DNA of 64,000 bases, from contig NZ_JXXK01000004.1 of the NCBI RefSeq assembly GCF_000949455.1, positions 62,001 through 126,000 on the forward strand, read 5' to 3'. Shown piece after piece: positions 33,499-41,832 of this stretch. How positions within the stretch are numbered: position 1 is the stretch's first letter; each line of letters begins with the position of its first letter. The notes under the pieces are model-generated. The model worked only from the letters and a program-made list of their open reading frames with translations, had not been told where the DNA came from and ran no database searches. Position numbers and translations under genes: made by a program. The stretch is from Ruthenibacterium lactatiformans. Lineage in GTDB: Bacteria; Bacillota; Clostridia; Oscillospirales; Ruminococcaceae.

Positions 33499-34128
33499 AT
33501 GAGCAAAACAATGATCATGGACCATCCCCTTGTACAGCATAAGGTAAGCCTGCTGCGCAACAAAAACACCGGCACCAAAGAATTCAAGGAGCTTGTGTGC
33601 GAGCTTGCCACACTGCTGTGCTATGAGGCCACGCGGGATCTGCCCACCGAAGAGGTGGAGATCGAGACGCCCATCGCTGTGGCAAAGACGCGCATGCTGT
33701 CCGGCCGCAAGCTGGCGCTGGTACCGATCCTGCGCGCGGGGCTGGGCATGGTGGACGGCATGCTGGCGCTCATCCCGGCCGCTAAAGTCGGGCATATCGG
33801 CATGTACCGCAACGAAGAGACGCTGGAGCCTGTGGAATACTACTGCAAGCTGCCCGATGATATCGCCGAGCGCGAAGTCATCGTTCTGGACCCGATGCTC
33901 GCCACCGGCGGCAGCGCCGTAGACGCCATCACGCAAATCAAAAAGCGCGGTGCAAAGAGCATCAAGTTCATTGGCATCATCGCTGCGCCCGAAGGCATGC
34001 AGCGCCTGCAGGAGGCGCATCCCGACGTGGACATCTATGTGGCCGCGATGGATGAAAAGCTGAACGAGAACGGCTACATCGTGCCGGGTCTCGGCGATGC
34101 GGGCGACCGCATTTTCGGCACAAAATAA
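33499..34128 (+). CDS. upp: Uracil phosphoribosyltransferase
   Basis: Pyrimidine salvage enzyme of 209 aa, making UMP from uracil and PRPP. The N-terminal HPLVQHKVSLLRNKNT is the family start, the PRPP loop is VLDPMLATGGSA (about 128-139) and the uracil-binding C-terminus is PGLGDAGDRIFGTK. It follows rpiB by 51 bases with its own AAAGGAG. Confidence 0.97.
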   Translation: MSKTMIMDHPLVQHKVSLLRNKNTGTKEFKELVCELATLLCYEATRDLPTEEVEIETPIAVAKTRMLSGRKLALVPILRAGLGMVDGMLALIPAAKVGHIGMYRNEETLEPVEYYCKLPDDIAEREVIVLDPMLATGGSAVDAITQIKKRGAKSIKFIGIIAAPEGMQRLQEAHPDVDIYVAAMDEKLNENGYIVPGLGDAGDRIFGTK

Positions 34129-34180
34129 AACGTTCCCTCCCGCGATGCGGGGATGAACGCTCTATGAGTGGAGCTATGAT

Positions 34181-36187
34181 ATGGCAAGACGAGAACTGAG
34201 ACGAAAAATCACCGCGACGGTGCTCACGGTAACTGCGCTGTGCTGCCTTTTGGGCGTGTGCGCGTGGCTGCTGCTGGGCAGCAATGTGTTCAGCGACACC
34301 ATCCGCATCATGATGCTGGTATGCACCGTGGTGCTGGGTGTCGCCACCATTGGCTTGCTGGTGGCCAAGGTACAGGAAATCCGTGCGCTGAGGGAGATCA
34401 TCCGCAGCGAAGACGCCCAGCAGCAGAGCGAGGCCGAAACGCCTCGCCCGGAGCTGGCCCCCCTGCAGACACTGGACCATACCACCATCGAGCTTCCGCC
34501 GCTGCCGGACATCCCGGCGCCGGCTGCACAGCCCGCGCCCAAGCAGGCCAAGCAGCAGCCGAAAACCAAGCAGGGCCGCAGCAAAAAACGCGGCCGTGCA
34601 ATGGAGCAGCCTGCTGCTGAGACTATGGCCCCGGCGCAGCCCGTGCTGCAGCCCATTGAGGTGGTGCCCCCCACGCCCGTCGCCCCGCCGCGCCCTGTAC
34701 AGCAAGCGCCGCAGCCCGAACAGCCGTCCGTTGAACGCAAGTGGAAGCCCATTGATTTCAACGCCGCCATGCAGCAGCGCCTGGCCGAAGAAGCCGCCGC
34801 ACGCCAGCGCGCCATAGAGGCCGCGCGGCGCGCCGAAGAAGCACGTTTGGCGGAAGAGGCCCGCCGCGCCGAGGAAGCACGTTTGGCGGAAGAGGCCCGC
34901 CGCGCCGAGGAAGCGCGTTTGGCGGAAGAAGCCCGCCGTGCCGAGGAAGCGCGTTTGGCGGAAGAGGTTCACCAGGCCGAGGAAGCACAGGCCGCATCGG
35001 CTCAGACGGGCCCCGTCGCAGAGGGCCCCACAGAGGACGCTGCGCCTGCATCTGTGACTGCTGGGCAGACGGACGCGGATGCAATCCCTCTCTCCTGGGA
35101 CGAGCCTTCGGCTGAGATATCCTTCTCCATTCCGGAGGAACCCGCGCCGCAGCCTGTGGCCGAGGTTTCTTTCTCTATTCCCGCAGAGCCGGAACTTCAG
35201 CCTGCCGCACAAGCGGTTCCGGAAGCACAGGCGCAGCCAGCGCCTGTGTTTCCGGAACCGACGGCGGACACTGAGGCCGCCCGCCGCGCAGAAGCGAACG
35301 CCATGCGCCTGCAAGCCGCCCGCCATGCACAGGAAGCCCGCCGCTCTGCCGAGAGCCGTGCCGCCGAAGAGGCTCAGCTTGCTGCTGTTGCGCGCCAGGC
35401 TGAAGAAGCACGTCTGGCTCAGGAGACGCAGCGAGCTCAGGCATCCCAGACTGCTCAGCCCGCACCTCAGGCGGTACCTTCTCAATGCGCTCCCCAGCCG
35501 TCGAAAGCCGAACAGCCCGGTACAAACCAGTGGGTAGCATGGACGCCCATCCAGTTTGATATTCCTGCTGAACCGGTACCGCAGCAGCTTGCTGCGCCTA
35601 CGCCAGAAACCACCTGGACGGCTGCAGCACCCAATGCCGCCTTCAATGAACCCGCGCGTGTCGCACAGGCCGCTCCGGCACAGGAAAAGGCTCCGCGCAA
35701 AGAAAAACGCGGTTTTCTGGGCCTGTTCGGCCGGCGTAAGCAGCAACCTGCGCCCCAACCGGAAGCAGAGCCGGTTCCGGCGCCTGTGCAGGTTCCCGCG
35801 CCTCCCCCTCAGCCGGCACCCACGCCGCAGCCCACCGTGCAGCAGCCCGAGGGCGACCAGCGCGTAAAGCTGAATGTGAAGCCGATCTCCTGGCCTGCGC
35901 CGCCTCCGCCTTCACGCAACTTTGTGCATCCGCCCCGCTCTACGATGCCGTTTACAGCCATCACACAGGAGCAGATCCAGCAGGCGCAAGCCGTACAGCG
36001 GCAAACCGCGCCTGCGGCACAGCCAATATCTGCGGCAGTGCGGGAAACTTCGCCGCAGACCGTTGCTGCTCCCGCTCAGCAGCCCACACAGCAAACCGGC
36101 GCTGCAGTTCCTCCTGTTCAGCAGCCCGCTGCACCAAAGGCTTCTCCCGTACAGACGGGTTCTCCCACGCCGTACTGGCAGGAGTAA
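34181..36187 (+). CDS. Large Ala/Glu/Pro-rich membrane-anchored protein
   Basis: A 668-aa protein of unrecognised family. Two hydrophobic helices lie near the N-terminus (about 10-33 and 40-62); the rest is low complexity. A Pro/Gln-rich stretch (about 85-180) leads to a tandem 12-residue repeat ERRAEEARLAEEA-like block (about 205-270) that should form a long charged helix or coiled coil. Further Pro/Ala/Gln-rich and EEARLA segments follow, with a KRGFLGLFGRRK patch near 510. Two similar WxPIxF motifs occur (WKPIDF, WTPIQF). The architecture suggests an envelope-spanning scaffold of the TonB/TolA or DivIVA-partner kind, by analogy only. Confidence 0.7.
   Translation: MARRELRRKITATVLTVTALCCLLGVCAWLLLGSNVFSDTIRIMMLVCTVVLGVATIGLLVAKVQEIRALREIIRSEDAQQQSEAETPRPELAPLQTLDHTTIELPPLPDIPAPAAQPAPKQAKQQPKTKQGRSKKRGRAMEQPAAETMAPAQPVLQPIEVVPPTPVAPPRPVQQAPQPEQPSVERKWKPIDFNAAMQQRLAEEAAARQRAIEAARRAEEARLAEEARRAEEARLAEEARRAEEARLAEEARRAEEARLAEEVHQAEEAQAASAQTGPVAEGPTEDAAPASVTAGQTDADAIPLSWDEPSAEISFSIPEEPAPQPVAEVSFSIPAEPELQPAAQAVPEAQAQPAPVFPEPTADTEAARRAEANAMRLQAARHAQEARRSAESRAAEEAQLAAVARQAEEARLAQETQRAQASQTAQPAPQAVPSQCAPQPSKAEQPGTNQWVAWTPIQFDIPAEPVPQQLAAPTPETTWTAAAPNAAFNEPARVAQAAPAQEKAPRKEKRGFLGLFGRRKQQPAPQPEAEPVPAPVQVPAPPPQPAPTPQPTVQQPEGDQRVKLNVKPISWPAPPPPSRNFVHPPRSTMPFTAITQEQIQQAQAVQRQTAPAAQPISAAVRETSPQTVAAPAQQPTQQTGAAVPPVQQPAAPKASPVQTGSPTPYWQE
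34827..34984 (+). repeat. 36-bp tandem repeat encoding RRAEEARLAEEA
   Basis: About four consecutive 36-base units, nearly identical at DNA level, within the large Ala/Glu-rich gene. Copy-number change would keep the frame and vary helix length by 12 residues. Confidence 0.88.
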
Positions 36188-36252
36188 CGCAGCCTCACGG
36201 GAGTTGGCGGGAAATACAGCTGTTATTGCCGCAAACAGATTTTAACCAACAC

Positions 36253-36293
36253 AAAACGCCTCCGGGACCACGACAGGTCCCGGAGGCGTTTTT
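36253..36293 (+). terminator. Strong bidirectional terminator
   Basis: AAAACGCCTCCGGGACC paired with GGTCCCGGAGGCGTTTT across a 6-base loop, T5 following. It serves the long gene upstream and can also end the convergent small gene. Confidence 0.93.
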
Positions 36294-36429
36294 GGCTTTT
36301 GGCATCCCATCGCTGCGGCATCTAAATATTCTTCCGAGTTTCCCATCCGCATTCGCCACGCAGTGCATACCCCGCTGCGCGAGACCGCTTGCGGTAGAAT
36401 GAGCCCCGGAAAAACATCCGTTTTTCCGT

Positions 36430-36792
36430 TCATCCGCCTTGTCCCGCCTCATCTTGTATTGCCGGGGATGCGATCTGCTCTCTGCGGACCGCATACACCA
36501 AACGCCAGACGCCGTTCTCCAGCCGCCACAGCACCCGCACAGACTCACGCCTGCCGGAGCCTCCGGTGCGCACCGCTGTGGCACATACCGCATATTTCGG
36601 AGCGGAAAGCATCTGATAACTGTAAAGCCAATTTCCGTCCCCTTTTTCCATTCCCACCATTGTTTGGAATTGCTTCTCTATGTGTGCCAGCCCCGGCGGC
36701 GCCGGGCAGCAGACAGCACGCTCCAGCATTGCGCCGCTCACCGTGCAGCACAGCGCCAGCGCCGCAGCAAGACCCACAAACCGCTGTTTCAC
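36430..36792 (-). CDS. Small secreted protein of unknown function
   Basis: A 120-aa protein with a signal peptide (about 1-21, FVGLAAALALCCTVSGA) and a mature domain rich in beta-forming segments (RVLWRLENGVWRLVYAVR). Not recognised. The start is GTG at 36790-36792 with GGGAGGAGGG seven bases upstream. The terminator at 36253-36293 lies downstream. Confidence 0.6.
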   Translation of the reverse strand: MKQRFVGLAAALALCCTVSGAMLERAVCCPAPPGLAHIEKQFQTMVGMEKGDGNWLYSYQMLSAPKYAVCATAVRTGGSGRRESVRVLWRLENGVWRLVYAVRREQIASPAIQDEAGQGG

Positions 36793-36966
36793 ATATCAGC
36801 CCTCCTCCCGGACAGGCTCTCCGAGCTGCTTCTCACAGCCCTTGCACAGGCTCCATCCGTCTCAATCTTCAAGTATGGGCCCGGGAGCCGAAACGGCATC
36901 GTCCGCGCGCTTCTAAAATACCCCTCAGTCAACCCCTGCCGGACCTTTTTGTGTATTCTGCGTTCA

Positions 36967-37010
36967 TTATACTCAATATATTTAGTATAGTCAATGATTT
37001 GAGTATGATA
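36967..37010. promoter_or_regulatory. AT-rich nested dyads before small HTH gene
   Basis: TATACT(36968)...AGTATA forms one inverted repeat and ATACTCA...TGAGTAT an outer one, in an AT-rich stretch that must also hold the promoter. Candidate autoregulatory operator of the following 68-aa regulator. Confidence 0.5.
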
Positions 37011-37033
37011 AAGTGAAGCAAGAGGTGGGGGAA

Positions 37034-37240
37034 ATGATCAGCTACGAGCCGTTTTACCGCACGCTGTACCGGAAAAACATCACAGAATACCAGTTGATCT
37101 TCAAGCACGGCGTTTCGGCCAATACCCTGCACCGCATGAAGCACGGCGAGACCATCACGCTGAAAACACTGGATACCCTGTGCTTTATTTTGGATTGCCC
37201 GGTGTCGGATGTGATTGAATACCGCAGGGACGGAGAATAA
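37034..37240 (+). CDS. Small HTH regulator, XRE-like (YozG type)
   Basis: A 68-aa stand-alone helix-turn-helix: NITEYQLIFKHGVSANTLHRM then KTLDTLCFILDCPVSDVIEY, matching the compact HTH_26-type Cro/CI domain. Start ATG at 37034 after GGTGGGGGAA. The dyads just upstream suggest autoregulation. Confidence 0.85.
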   Translation: MISYEPFYRTLYRKNITEYQLIFKHGVSANTLHRMKHGETITLKTLDTLCFILDCPVSDVIEYRRDGE

Positions 37241-37241
37241 C

Positions 37242-37277
37242 AAAAGAGGCGCGCCTGTAAAGGCACGCCTCTTTTGT
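37242..37277. terminator. Bidirectional terminator
   Basis: CAAAAGAGGCGYGCCT with a GTAA loop and its complement, A- and T-flanked; shared by the HTH gene and the convergent HPr-like gene. Confidence 0.9.
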
Positions 37278-37292
37278 CTGTTTCACACGTTT

Positions 37293-37511
37293 TCAGCTGA
37301 TGGCTTCGTAAACGCGCTGCAGCTCTTTTTCGTTTTCGCTCACAAGCATCACCGGATGCGTATAATCCAGGCTCATCAGCCCCAGAATACTTTTCGCGTC
37401 GGCAATGCTGCCCTTTCCATCGTGCACACCGATCTCATCCACACAATGGGTCGCGGCATTCATGATGTTTTTAACCTCTGTGAAGTTTGAAATTTTGATT
37501 TGCTTTACCAT
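37293..37511 (-). CDS. HPr-like protein lacking the phosphorylatable His
   Basis: A 72-aa HPr fold: VKQIKISNFTEVKNIMN...ADAKSILGLMSLDYTHPVML. The helix-2 regulatory segment around Ser (KSILGLMSL) is conserved, but the active-site segment of HPr (GLHARP) is replaced by TEVKNIM, so it cannot accept phosphate from enzyme I. It could be a catabolite-repression-type regulator or a paralogue with another partner. ATG at 37511 follows AAAGGA; the longer frame is in a poor context. Confidence 0.82.
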   Translation of the reverse strand: MVKQIKISNFTEVKNIMNAATHCVDEIGVHDGKGSIADAKSILGLMSLDYTHPVMLVSENEKELQRVYEAIS

Positions 37512-37844
37512 AACGCTTTTCCTTTCTGTAACAAACAGGCTCTTGCCCGTGCCGTAAGGTGTCCCATCTAATTTATGGAACGCTTCCCCTATCCTTACAT
37601 TTGGCATTATAGCACAAATTTATACGTTTGTCTTGTGAAAATCTACCAATGCCGGTACTTTGTTCCTTCTTTCTCACTATTCAACAAATCTACATTTTCG
37701 AAGAAGCTGCTTTTGTACATATTTTCAATTATTTCTTTTATAATAGGAGATTTTTGGAATCGTTTCCAGACGGAAAATCGCCATTTTATGCTTGTTTTTA
37801 CCGTCAAAAAAGCGTTTAGATTTTTGGCTTTACATAAATTGTAT

Positions 37845-37873
37845 TTTACATCCCATATTTACAGTGCTAAAAT
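37845..37873 (+). promoter_or_regulatory. Promoter of VanX-like peptidase gene
   Basis: TTTACA, 17 bases, TAAAAT, within a 300-base AT-rich spacer (37608-37913) in which I see no other feature. Confidence 0.65.
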
Positions 37874-37913
37874 ATAGGAGCGAAAAACACATAAATGATA
37901 TACGGCAAGGAAG

Positions 37914-38636
37914 ATGATGAAAATGGCTGGCATCAATTTTTACGCTCCAGTACCGCGCGTGCGCAGCGAAAGTCTGCCCGCCTGTCCCCGTCCCCGGGAT
38001 AACGGCGAATCCCTGGTGCGCATCGACGGGCTGGACGCGCGTATCCGCTATGCAGCCAGCTACCGGGCAGCAGGCATCGCCTGTGCGCCGCAAGGCTGTT
38101 GGGTACGCGAGGGGGTCGTGCCGCTGCTGCAGCAGGCGCTTGGCCTTCTGCCGGAGGACTATAGCCTGCTGATTTTCGACGCTTATCGTCCGCTGGCTGT
38201 ACAGCAGGCGCTGTACGAGGAGTATTCTGCCCTGGTGCGCCGCAGCCATCCTGAATATACGCCGGAGCAGCTTGCCGCCGCAGTGGACGACTTTGTTGCG
38301 CTGCCCCACCCCAACCCTGCCCGGCCGGCTCCTCATGCCACCGGCGGCGCACTGGATCTGACGCTTTGCTATCGGGGCAGGCCGCTGCCTATGGGCACAG
38401 AGTTCGACGATTTTACGAATCTTGCCCAAACCGCATATTTCGAGACCAACGGAATGGCCGGAGAGGCGGAAGCCTTCCGCAACACACGGCGGCTCCTCTA
38501 TAATATGATGACCGCCGCGGGTTTTGTGAATTACAGCGAGGAGTGGTGGCATTACAGCTATGGCGACCGTCTGTGGGCCCGCACCTTCGGCAAAACGCCC
38601 ATTTACGGTTTATGTGACGAAAAAAACGTGGAGTAG
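37914..38636 (+). CDS. M15-family D-Ala-D-Ala dipeptidase (VanX-like)
   Basis: Zinc peptidase of 240 aa. The zinc-binding motifs are HATGGALDLTL (the SxHxxGxAxD type) and EEWWHYSYGD; YSLLIFDAYRPLAVQQ is the conserved N-terminal strand. VanX relatives split D-Ala-D-Ala and also occur in glycopeptide-sensitive bacteria for dipeptide recycling. No vanH/vanA-like genes are adjacent, so a resistance role is not supported. Start codons at 37914, 37917 and 37923 are possible. Confidence 0.88.
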   Translation: MMKMAGINFYAPVPRVRSESLPACPRPRDNGESLVRIDGLDARIRYAASYRAAGIACAPQGCWVREGVVPLLQQALGLLPEDYSLLIFDAYRPLAVQQALYEEYSALVRRSHPEYTPEQLAAAVDDFVALPHPNPARPAPHATGGALDLTLCYRGRPLPMGTEFDDFTNLAQTAYFETNGMAGEAEAFRNTRRLLYNMMTAAGFVNYSEEWWHYSYGDRLWARTFGKTPIYGLCDEKNVE

Positions 38637-38696
38637 GGGATGTTTGAAACAGAGGAAAGACTGTATTTCCCGCAAAAATCGAGCGGTTACAAGGCA

Positions 38697-38733
38697 AAAA
38701 TCCTCGGAATACCTGCTGTATTCCGAGGATTTT
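38697..38733 (+). terminator. Terminator after peptidase
   Basis: AAAATCCTCGGAATA paired with TATTCCGAGGATTTT, 7-base loop. Confidence 0.85.
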
Positions 38734-38810
38734 CAGCGCAGTAAACGCCGATTCCTGTTGGGGAAGACAACTTTTTTGATTTTTCAAGCAGCCCCTGGCC
38801 TCCCAACATA

Positions 38811-39053
38811 CAGAACGCCCCGGAACGGCAGTCCGTTCCGGGGCGCAGCTTGGCGAAAAAGCAGCGCTTTTCCGCCAAGCTGCCTACGAACAGGGCCTGC
38901 GGCCCCGTTCGCCGCGCACGGCGCGGGGTTATTTTAAATGAAAAAGGGGTTCTCCACCCCTTTTTCAAGCTTTTTCCCCGGACGCTTCTTTTCCTTCTCT
39001 GCCTTTTTCGATAGTCTGCGCCCCGGAACGGCAGTCCGTTCCGGGGCGTTCTG
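38811..39053. mobile_element. MITE-like element with hairpin terminal inverted repeats
   Basis: Both ends are 38-base inverted copies (38811-38848 and 39016-39053) beginning CAGAACGCCCCGGAACGG. Each end is itself a hairpin (CGCCCCGGAACGG-CAGT-complement). The 243-base interior holds a hairpin CTTGGCG...CGCCAAG, the dispersed-repeat blocks and an A/T-flanked stem (AAAAAGGGGT/ACCCCTTTTT at 38941-38965). No coding frame. Target duplications were not evident. Confidence 0.6.
38877..39018. repeat. Dispersed intergenic repeat, copy B
   Basis: Same three blocks as copy A (30338-30599) but compact: the roughly 100-base insert of copy A is replaced here by the AAAAAGGGGT stem. It lies almost entirely inside the 243-base palindromic element. 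Confidence 0.75.
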
Positions 39054-39077
39054 CATTCCTGTTCGTGCTTTGGCGAA

Positions 39078-39102
39078 GGCCAGCGTCATTTAGGCGCTGG
39101 CC
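39078..39102 (-). terminator. Hairpin downstream of glgA
   Basis: GGCCAGCG paired with CGCTGGCC around a 9-base loop. A second stem (AAGCCCACC/GGTGGCTT) lies at about 39131-39156. No clear T-run; probable 3' end structures of the glycogen operon. Confidence 0.45.
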
Positions 39103-39210
39103 TGTATTACGGCCTTATAGGCCGCGTGCCAAGCCACCTCTCTTAGGGGTGGGCTTGACTTCCTGCAAAACCGTGTGCAAAAACTTGCCTCTTTACAGCC
39201 TGAAGCAGCG

Positions 39211-40635
39211 TCACCAGAGCTGGCACACCTGCTCGTACATCTCTACATACTGCTTGGCACTGGCGCTCCAGCTGAAATCGCACTCCATGGCGCGCTTTAC
39301 AAGCTGCTGCCAACCGTCGGGATATTCATACCCCGTTTTTGCGCGCAGCACCGCATTCAGCATGTCGTGGGCATTGTAACTGCGGAATGTGAAGCCGTTG
39401 CCCCAGCCGTCGCCGGAATCGTGGATGGAATCCCGCAGGCCGCCCGTCTCGCGCACGATGGGGATGGTGCCGTAACGCAACGCCACCATCTGGGACAAGC
39501 CGCAGGGCTCGGATTTTGACGGCATAAGGAACATATCCGCACCTGCGTATATTTTGCGGGCCAGCGAGGGCACAAATGCGATCTTCACGCCCACTGCGCC
39601 CGGGTTGCGGGCCGCCAGTTCGCTGAAAAAGCTCTCGTAAGCCGCTTCGCCCGAGCCCAGTACCACAAGCTGCAGGCCGCTGTTGACGATGTCCTGCGCC
39701 ACATGGCGAACCAGGTCTACGCCCTTGTGGCCCACCAGCCGCGTGACCATGGCCACCACCGGAACAGGCCAATCGTGCAGGCCGAAAATCTCCTGCAGCT
39801 CCTTTTTGCACTTGGGCTTGTTCTCCGCAAAACTGTTCGCGTCGAAGTTTGCCGCAAGATTGGGATCCGTAGCCGGGTCGTAGCTTTTGACGTCGATACC
39901 ATTGAGGATGCCGCACAGCTTATACTGCTTCTGGCGCAGCAGGTCGTCCAGGCCGTGGCTGTACCAGGGGTCAAGTATCTCGCCTGCATAGCTGGGCGAA
40001 ACCGTCGTCACCTTGTCCGCGCACTCAATGGCGCCTTTCATGAAGTTGACACAGCCGTCATACTCCACCAGGTGCGCGTCCTGCCGTCCAATGGCCAGCG
40101 TATCCTCCAGGATCTCCATGCCGTATTTGCCCTGATACTGGATGTTATGGATCGTGAACACGGTTTTGATGCTGCGGTACTGCTCCAGATGTCGGTAATA
40201 CAGGTTCAGATATACGGGCACCAGCGCCGTCTGCCAATCGTTGGCGTGGATGACGTCGGGGACGAAGTCCACATGAAACAGCATCTCCAGAATGGCGCGG
40301 GAGAAAAACGCAAACCGCTCGCCGTCATCGTAAAAGCCGTACAATCCAGTTCGTTTAAAATAGTATTCATTGTCCAAAAAGTAATATTTTACGCCGTTGT
40401 GCGTCAATTCAAACAAGCCGCAATACTGGTTGCGCCAGCCTACGGGAACCGTAAAATTTGTGATATAGGTTAGTTTTTCGCGATATTCCTGCTTCATGTC
40501 GCCGTAAAGCGGCATTACCACACGGCACGCCACCTTGCGGTTGCGGATGGCGCGGGGCAGGCTGCCCGCAACGTCGCCCAGACCGCCCGACGCGGCAAAC
40601 GGGGCCGCCTCGCTGGCACAGAACAAAACGTTCAT
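39211..40635 (-). CDS. glgA: Glycogen synthase
   Basis: ADP-glucose:glycogen glucosyltransferase, GT5, 474 aa. The N-terminal sugar-nucleotide loop reads ASGGLGDVAGSLPRA (most homologues KTGGLGDV). VIHANDWQTALVPVYL, FTIHNIQYQG and the C-terminal MPSKSEPCGLSQMVALRYG with RETGGL confirm the family. Last gene of glgB-glgC-glgD-glgA. It has its own AAAGGAG and lies 75 bases after glgD, with a palindrome between. Confidence 0.96.
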   Translation of the reverse strand: MNVLFCASEAAPFAASGGLGDVAGSLPRAIRNRKVACRVVMPLYGDMKQEYREKLTYITNFTVPVGWRNQYCGLFELTHNGVKYYFLDNEYYFKRTGLYGFYDDGERFAFFSRAILEMLFHVDFVPDVIHANDWQTALVPVYLNLYYRHLEQYRSIKTVFTIHNIQYQGKYGMEILEDTLAIGRQDAHLVEYDGCVNFMKGAIECADKVTTVSPSYAGEILDPWYSHGLDDLLRQKQYKLCGILNGIDVKSYDPATDPNLAANFDANSFAENKPKCKKELQEIFGLHDWPVPVVAMVTRLVGHKGVDLVRHVAQDIVNSGLQLVVLGSGEAAYESFFSELAARNPGAVGVKIAFVPSLARKIYAGADMFLMPSKSEPCGLSQMVALRYGTIPIVRETGGLRDSIHDSGDGWGNGFTFRSYNAHDMLNAVLRAKTGYEYPDGWQQLVKRAMECDFSWSASAKQYVEMYEQVCQLW

Positions 40636-40671
40636 GGAAACATCTCCTTTTCTGCATCAATGCCGATGCAA

Positions 40672-40699
40672 GCGGGGCGGGCAGTACTGCCCGCCCCGC
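40672..40699 (-). terminator. Intraoperonic GC palindrome between glgD and glgA
   Basis: A perfect palindrome GCGGGGCGGGCAGT with its complement. Without a T-run it is more likely an RNA-processing or partial-termination site that tunes glgA relative to upstream genes. Confidence 0.6.
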
Positions 40700-40710
40700 T
40701 CCCGGCCTGT

Positions 40711-41832
40711 TTACACGACGGTGTTTTTCTCTACATACACCGGGAACGATTCATTCCCGCGCAGGTGCTTGTCGGCGGTGATGGTCACATTCTTGTCGGT
40801 GACGATGTAATCCAGCGTGACGCCCGGTTCCACAGTGGTCCCCTGCATCAGCACGCAGTTTTTCACCTTCGCACCCTTGCTCACTTTTACGCCGCGGAAC
40901 AGCACGCAATTTTCCACCTCGCCCTCAATGATGCAGCCGTCCGCCACGATGCAGCGGTGTACCTGGCAGTCCATGGCGTAGCGCACAGGGGCCTCGTCGC
41001 GCACCTTGGTGTATACAGGGCGCTCGGTGGGGAACAGCTGCGCTACATTTTCCGGGCACAGCAGGCGCATATTCTCGTCAAAGTAGCTCTTGATGTCATA
41101 GATGCGTGCACGGTAGCCGCTGTATTCATAACCCTGCACATGCAGGATCTTCAAACTGGGGCCCAGAATATCCCGCTCCAGGTACATGCGGTTCTGCACG
41201 GCCGCATCCTTTACCATGGCAATGAGCTCCTCGCGGTCCATCACGATGACGCCCATGGAAAGGTTCTGCACACCCATGCGGTAATCGTTCCAGCGGATCT
41301 CCGTCACACGGCCTGCATCGTCCATCGTAAACGTATAGTTATCCGTGGTGATGGGCTTTGCGATCTCCGCGCGCTCATATACCATTGTTACATTGGCGCC
41401 GCTCTTCACATGCGCGTCGATGAGATGAGCAAAATTGAGGTCAGAGGCCACGTTGCAATCGCTGATGACAACGTATTTTTCCTTTTGCTCGGCCAGAAAG
41501 TTCACAATGCTGTACAATGCTTCCACGCGGCCGTGGTACACCTTGCTCTGAGATTGCGCGTAGGGCGGCACGATGTTCAGGCCGCCGCGCTTACGAACCA
41601 GGTCCCACTCACGTCCGGAGCCTAGATGGTCCATCAGAGAATGATAATTCTTCTTTGCGATAACGGTGACGTTTTCGATGCCGGCGTTCACCATACCGGA
41701 AAGCGTGAAGTCGATCATGCGGTAGCGCCCGCCGAACGGCACGGAAGCCATGGTGCGGTGCTTTACGAGCTGCGGCACCAGCTCGTCATAGGTATTGGGG
41801 AAAATGATCCCCAGCGCGTTGATGTTTACCAT
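40711..41832 (-). CDS. glgD: ADP-glucose pyrophosphorylase regulatory subunit GlgD
   Basis: A 373-aa paralogue of GlgC typical of Firmicutes. It pairs with GlgC to form a heterotetrameric ADP-glucose pyrophosphorylase and is regarded as catalytically weak or regulatory. The nucleotide-loop Gly/Arg motif of GlgC (AGGQGSRL) is absent; the protein begins MVNINALGIIFPNTYDELVP. The left-handed helix C-terminal repeats (VSKGAKVKNCVLMQG) are present. ATG lies within the last codons of glgC (7-base overlap), implying coupling. Confidence 0.95.
   Translation of the reverse strand: MVNINALGIIFPNTYDELVPQLVKHRTMASVPFGGRYRMIDFTLSGMVNAGIENVTVIAKKNYHSLMDHLGSGREWDLVRKRGGLNIVPPYAQSQSKVYHGRVEALYSIVNFLAEQKEKYVVISDCNVASDLNFAHLIDAHVKSGANVTMVYERAEIAKPITTDNYTFTMDDAGRVTEIRWNDYRMGVQNLSMGVIVMDREELIAMVKDAAVQNRMYLERDILGPSLKILHVQGYEYSGYRARIYDIKSYFDENMRLLCPENVAQLFPTERPVYTKVRDEAPVRYAMDCQVHRCIVADGCIIEGEVENCVLFRGVKVSKGAKVKNCVLMQGTTVEPGVTLDYIVTDKNVTITADKHLRGNESFPVYVEKNTVV

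Noticed and set aside
34128..34180. Terminator between upp and the following gene
   Set aside because: Only a broken GTTC/GAAC stem with mismatches and no T-run; too weak to list.
37914..38636. Vancomycin resistance gene (vanX)
   Set aside because: Only the dipeptidase is present, with no vanH, ligase or VanRS partners, so dipeptide recycling is the simpler reading.
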